A DNA stretch of 6,004 bases from JALOAT01 sp050179875 (GTDB lineage: Bacteria; Pseudomonadota; Gammaproteobacteria; Thiohalomonadales; Thiohalomonadaceae): NCBI GenBank assembly GCA_050179875.1, contig JBFXES010000180.1:1-6004 (forward strand), read 5' to 3'. Shown one piece after another: positions 4,673-6,004 of this stretch. The notes beneath the pieces were generated by a model. That model did no database searches. It saw only the letters and a list, made by a program, of their open reading frames with translations, and was not told the DNA's origin. The translations under genes were made by a program, and so were the position numbers. The stretch's first letter is position 1. The number at the start of each line of letters is the position of its first letter.

Positions 4673-6004
4673 TTACTGCAACCAGCTCGGCCTACGGGCG
4701 TAGGGGAACTGGAACGGACCGCTCACGTTCATCACGTGCTTGGAGATCTCGAACGCAGCACCCGCGCCGTGACAGCTCTGGCAGGACTCCTGCTCGTCCC
4801 CACTGTAGGGGTTCTCCGGAGTCGGGTCGTAGGTCATCAACGCCGTGTGGGCGATTGCCGAGTCAGTGTCGTGGCAACCGTTACAGGCGATGCGACCGGG
4901 GTTGGTGACGTTCGAGCCGCTGGTGATCTCGAAGTCCGCCGTGCCGGCCTCGACCTCTGCCGCAGTACCGCCCTTGCCGGCCTGGAACGGGCCGTTGGCC
5001 CAGCTCGCGAGGACGGTGGCGTTGGCGTCGCGTACGCCCTTCTGGGTGCCCATGACGTTGTACTGGTTGCCACTGGAGAACTTGGAGTCCGCCGTGGCGT
5101 GGCACTTCTCGCAGTTACGCACGTCGACCGGGTAGATCACCTTGTCGACCTGATAGCCGGAGTGGACTTCCTTCGGCTTGTCGAGGTAGTTGCCGAAGTG
5201 CAGGCCGTGCAGACGCTTGGAGTGCGGCTGTGCGCCGAAGCCCCAGTTCTGGCCGATGCTACCGGCCGGGTTCGTCGGGTTCGGGATGTACCAGGCGTAC
5301 TGGCTACCCGCCGGGAGCGCACCACCGTTGAGGTCGACCGCCGTGATGCCGCCACGCTGCTGCTTGTAGTCATGGCAGCTACCGCAGAAGTTGGTGGAGA
5401 ACGGATAGCCGTCACCGCGGGTGGCGTTCTCATGCCAGCGCTTGTCGAAGTCGTGGCACGACTTGCAGTTGCTGGCGATGAGCTTCTCCTCGGTGGCGGT
5501 GCCGATCTGCACCAGGCTGCTGTAGTAGGTGGTCGGCGTGGTGCCGCCGGCGGCGCTGTCCGCATCGGCCACAGTGATCGCCAGCGTGTAGGTACCCGCC
5601 GGGATGCTGTCGTCGATGGTGTCGAAGCGATACAGGATCGCATCCGTGGTCAGTTCCAGCTTCGGATCCTGACGACCGTTCGTTGCATTTGAGCGGAAGT
5701 GCAGGTTGAACTCCGAATAGGCGCCATTAAATGCCCGGGTGGTCGCAGCAAGGCCCGTATCAGCAGCGCTCGTGAACAGGTCATACTGCTTGTCCAGGTC
5801 ATTGAACGCGTTGTCATCGCTGTTGTTGTCGAACAGCACCTGCGCCACGGGACTATCGTGCACCTTCAGACCCGAGTAGCTCTTGTTGGGCTTGGTACGG
5901 ATCTTCAGCACGTCGCTGTCGTCCGGATTGCCGGTATCGGCATCGAGCGTGTACGCCACGGCCTTGCTCGCGAAGGTCGCGTCGTCGTTCAGGGCAGTAG
6001 CCAC
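4673..6004 (-). CDS. Second OmcA/MtrC-family decahaem c-type cytochrome, 5'-truncated by the window edge
   Basis: Carboxy-terminal 443 codons of a second multihaem surface cytochrome; the N-terminal haem cluster, signal peptide and start lie beyond the right edge. The first about 175 visible residues are haem-free, cysteine-free and beta-rich (for example G-T-Y-T-L-A-I-T-V-A-D-A-D), matching the family's domain before the last haem cluster. Five CXXCH sites follow: CKSCH (5453-5467), CGSCH (5372-5386), CEKCH (5099-5113), CNGCH (4871-4885) and CQSCH (4769-4783), the count expected for haems 6-10. R-L-H-G-L-H-F (5195-5215) is the paired-histidine motif. A T-P-T tripeptide in the beta domain resembles the mineral-contact motif proposed for OmcA, but such a short match means little. 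It differs clearly from the first cytochrome (different haem-loop residues and spacing), so it is not a recent duplicate. A PpiC-like lipoprotein follows on the same strand. Confidence 0.9.
   Translation of the reverse strand: MATALNDDATFASKAVAYTLDADTGNPDDSDVLKIRTKPNKSYSGLKVHDSPVAQVLFDNNSDDNAFNDLDKQYDLFTSAADTGLAATTRAFNGAYSEFNLHFRSNATNGRQDPKLELTTDAILYRFDTIDDSIPAGTYTLAITVADADSAAGGTTPTTYYSSLVQIGTATEEKLIASNCKSCHDFDKRWHENATRGDGYPFSTNFCGSCHDYKQQRGGITAVDLNGGALPAGSQYAWYIPNPTNPAGSIGQNWGFGAQPHSKRLHGLHFGNYLDKPKEVHSGYQVDKVIYPVDVRNCEKCHATADSKFSSGNQYNVMGTQKGVRDANATVLASWANGPFQAGKGGTAAEVEAGTADFEITSGSNVTNPGRIACNGCHDTDSAIAHTALMTYDPTPENPYSGDEQESCQSCHGAGAAFEISKHVMNVSGPFQFPYARRPSWLQ

Noticed and set aside
5452..5467. 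TGGCACGACTTGCA resembling a sigma-54 promoter on the + strand.
   Set aside because: It is the reverse complement of the CKSCH haem codons, has GG to GC spacing of 8, and lies inside a gene reading the other way.
3653..5692. A 679-codon open frame on the + strand opposite the lipoprotein and second cytochrome.
   Set aside because: It is antisense to two genes with clear protein motifs, spans their intergenic hairpin, shows no recognisable domain and has the Leu/Val/Ala/Arg-rich content typical of a reverse-frame artefact in GC-rich DNA.

Overview
The window comes from a GC-rich Gram-negative bacterium equipped for extracellular electron transfer. The strongest evidence is two large multihaem c-type cytochromes, one at each edge, with the architecture of the OmcA/MtrC decahaem outer-surface family: a haem cluster, a cysteine-free beta-rich domain, then a second five-haem cluster, plus the family's paired-histidine motifs (R-M-I-H-A-I-H and R-L-H-G-L-H). 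A lipoprotein of the PpiC/SurA type and a sigma-54 enhancer-binding protein fit a proteobacterium. The base composition is unlike Shewanella. Beta- or gammaproteobacterium is an inference only, since no taxonomic marker is present.

Layout. (1) 1-1825, + strand: 3' part of a first decahaem-type cytochrome with eight haem sites visible, one of them an unusual CX4CH. (2) 1826-2189: a 364-nt gap holding two hairpins (the second a strong rho-independent terminator), a 110-bp MITE-like element with perfect terminal inverted repeats bordered by TTAA, and the leader of the next gene. (3) 2190-3578, + strand: a complete sigma-54-dependent activator with a degenerate receiver domain. (4) 3579-3646: a perfect 12-bp hairpin between convergent genes, probably terminating both. 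(5) 3647-4549, - strand: a complete PpiC/EpsD-like lipoprotein lacking one hallmark parvulin histidine. (6) 4550-4672: a 123-nt gap with a very GC-rich hairpin and no good U-tract. (7) 4673-6004, - strand: 3' part of a second decahaem-type cytochrome with five CXXCH sites visible.

Working model (inference). The cytochromes would carry electrons across the cell surface to or from minerals, metals or other extracellular partners. The lipoprotein, just downstream of the second cytochrome on the same strand, would act in the envelope as a folding factor for exported cytochromes or their porin partner. The activator would control these or nearby genes through sigma-54. Its receiver lacks the phospho-acceptor aspartate, so control by classical phosphorelay is unlikely. 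Neither cytochrome's N-terminus, signal peptide or promoter is in the window, and no MtrA- or MtrB-like gene is visible.
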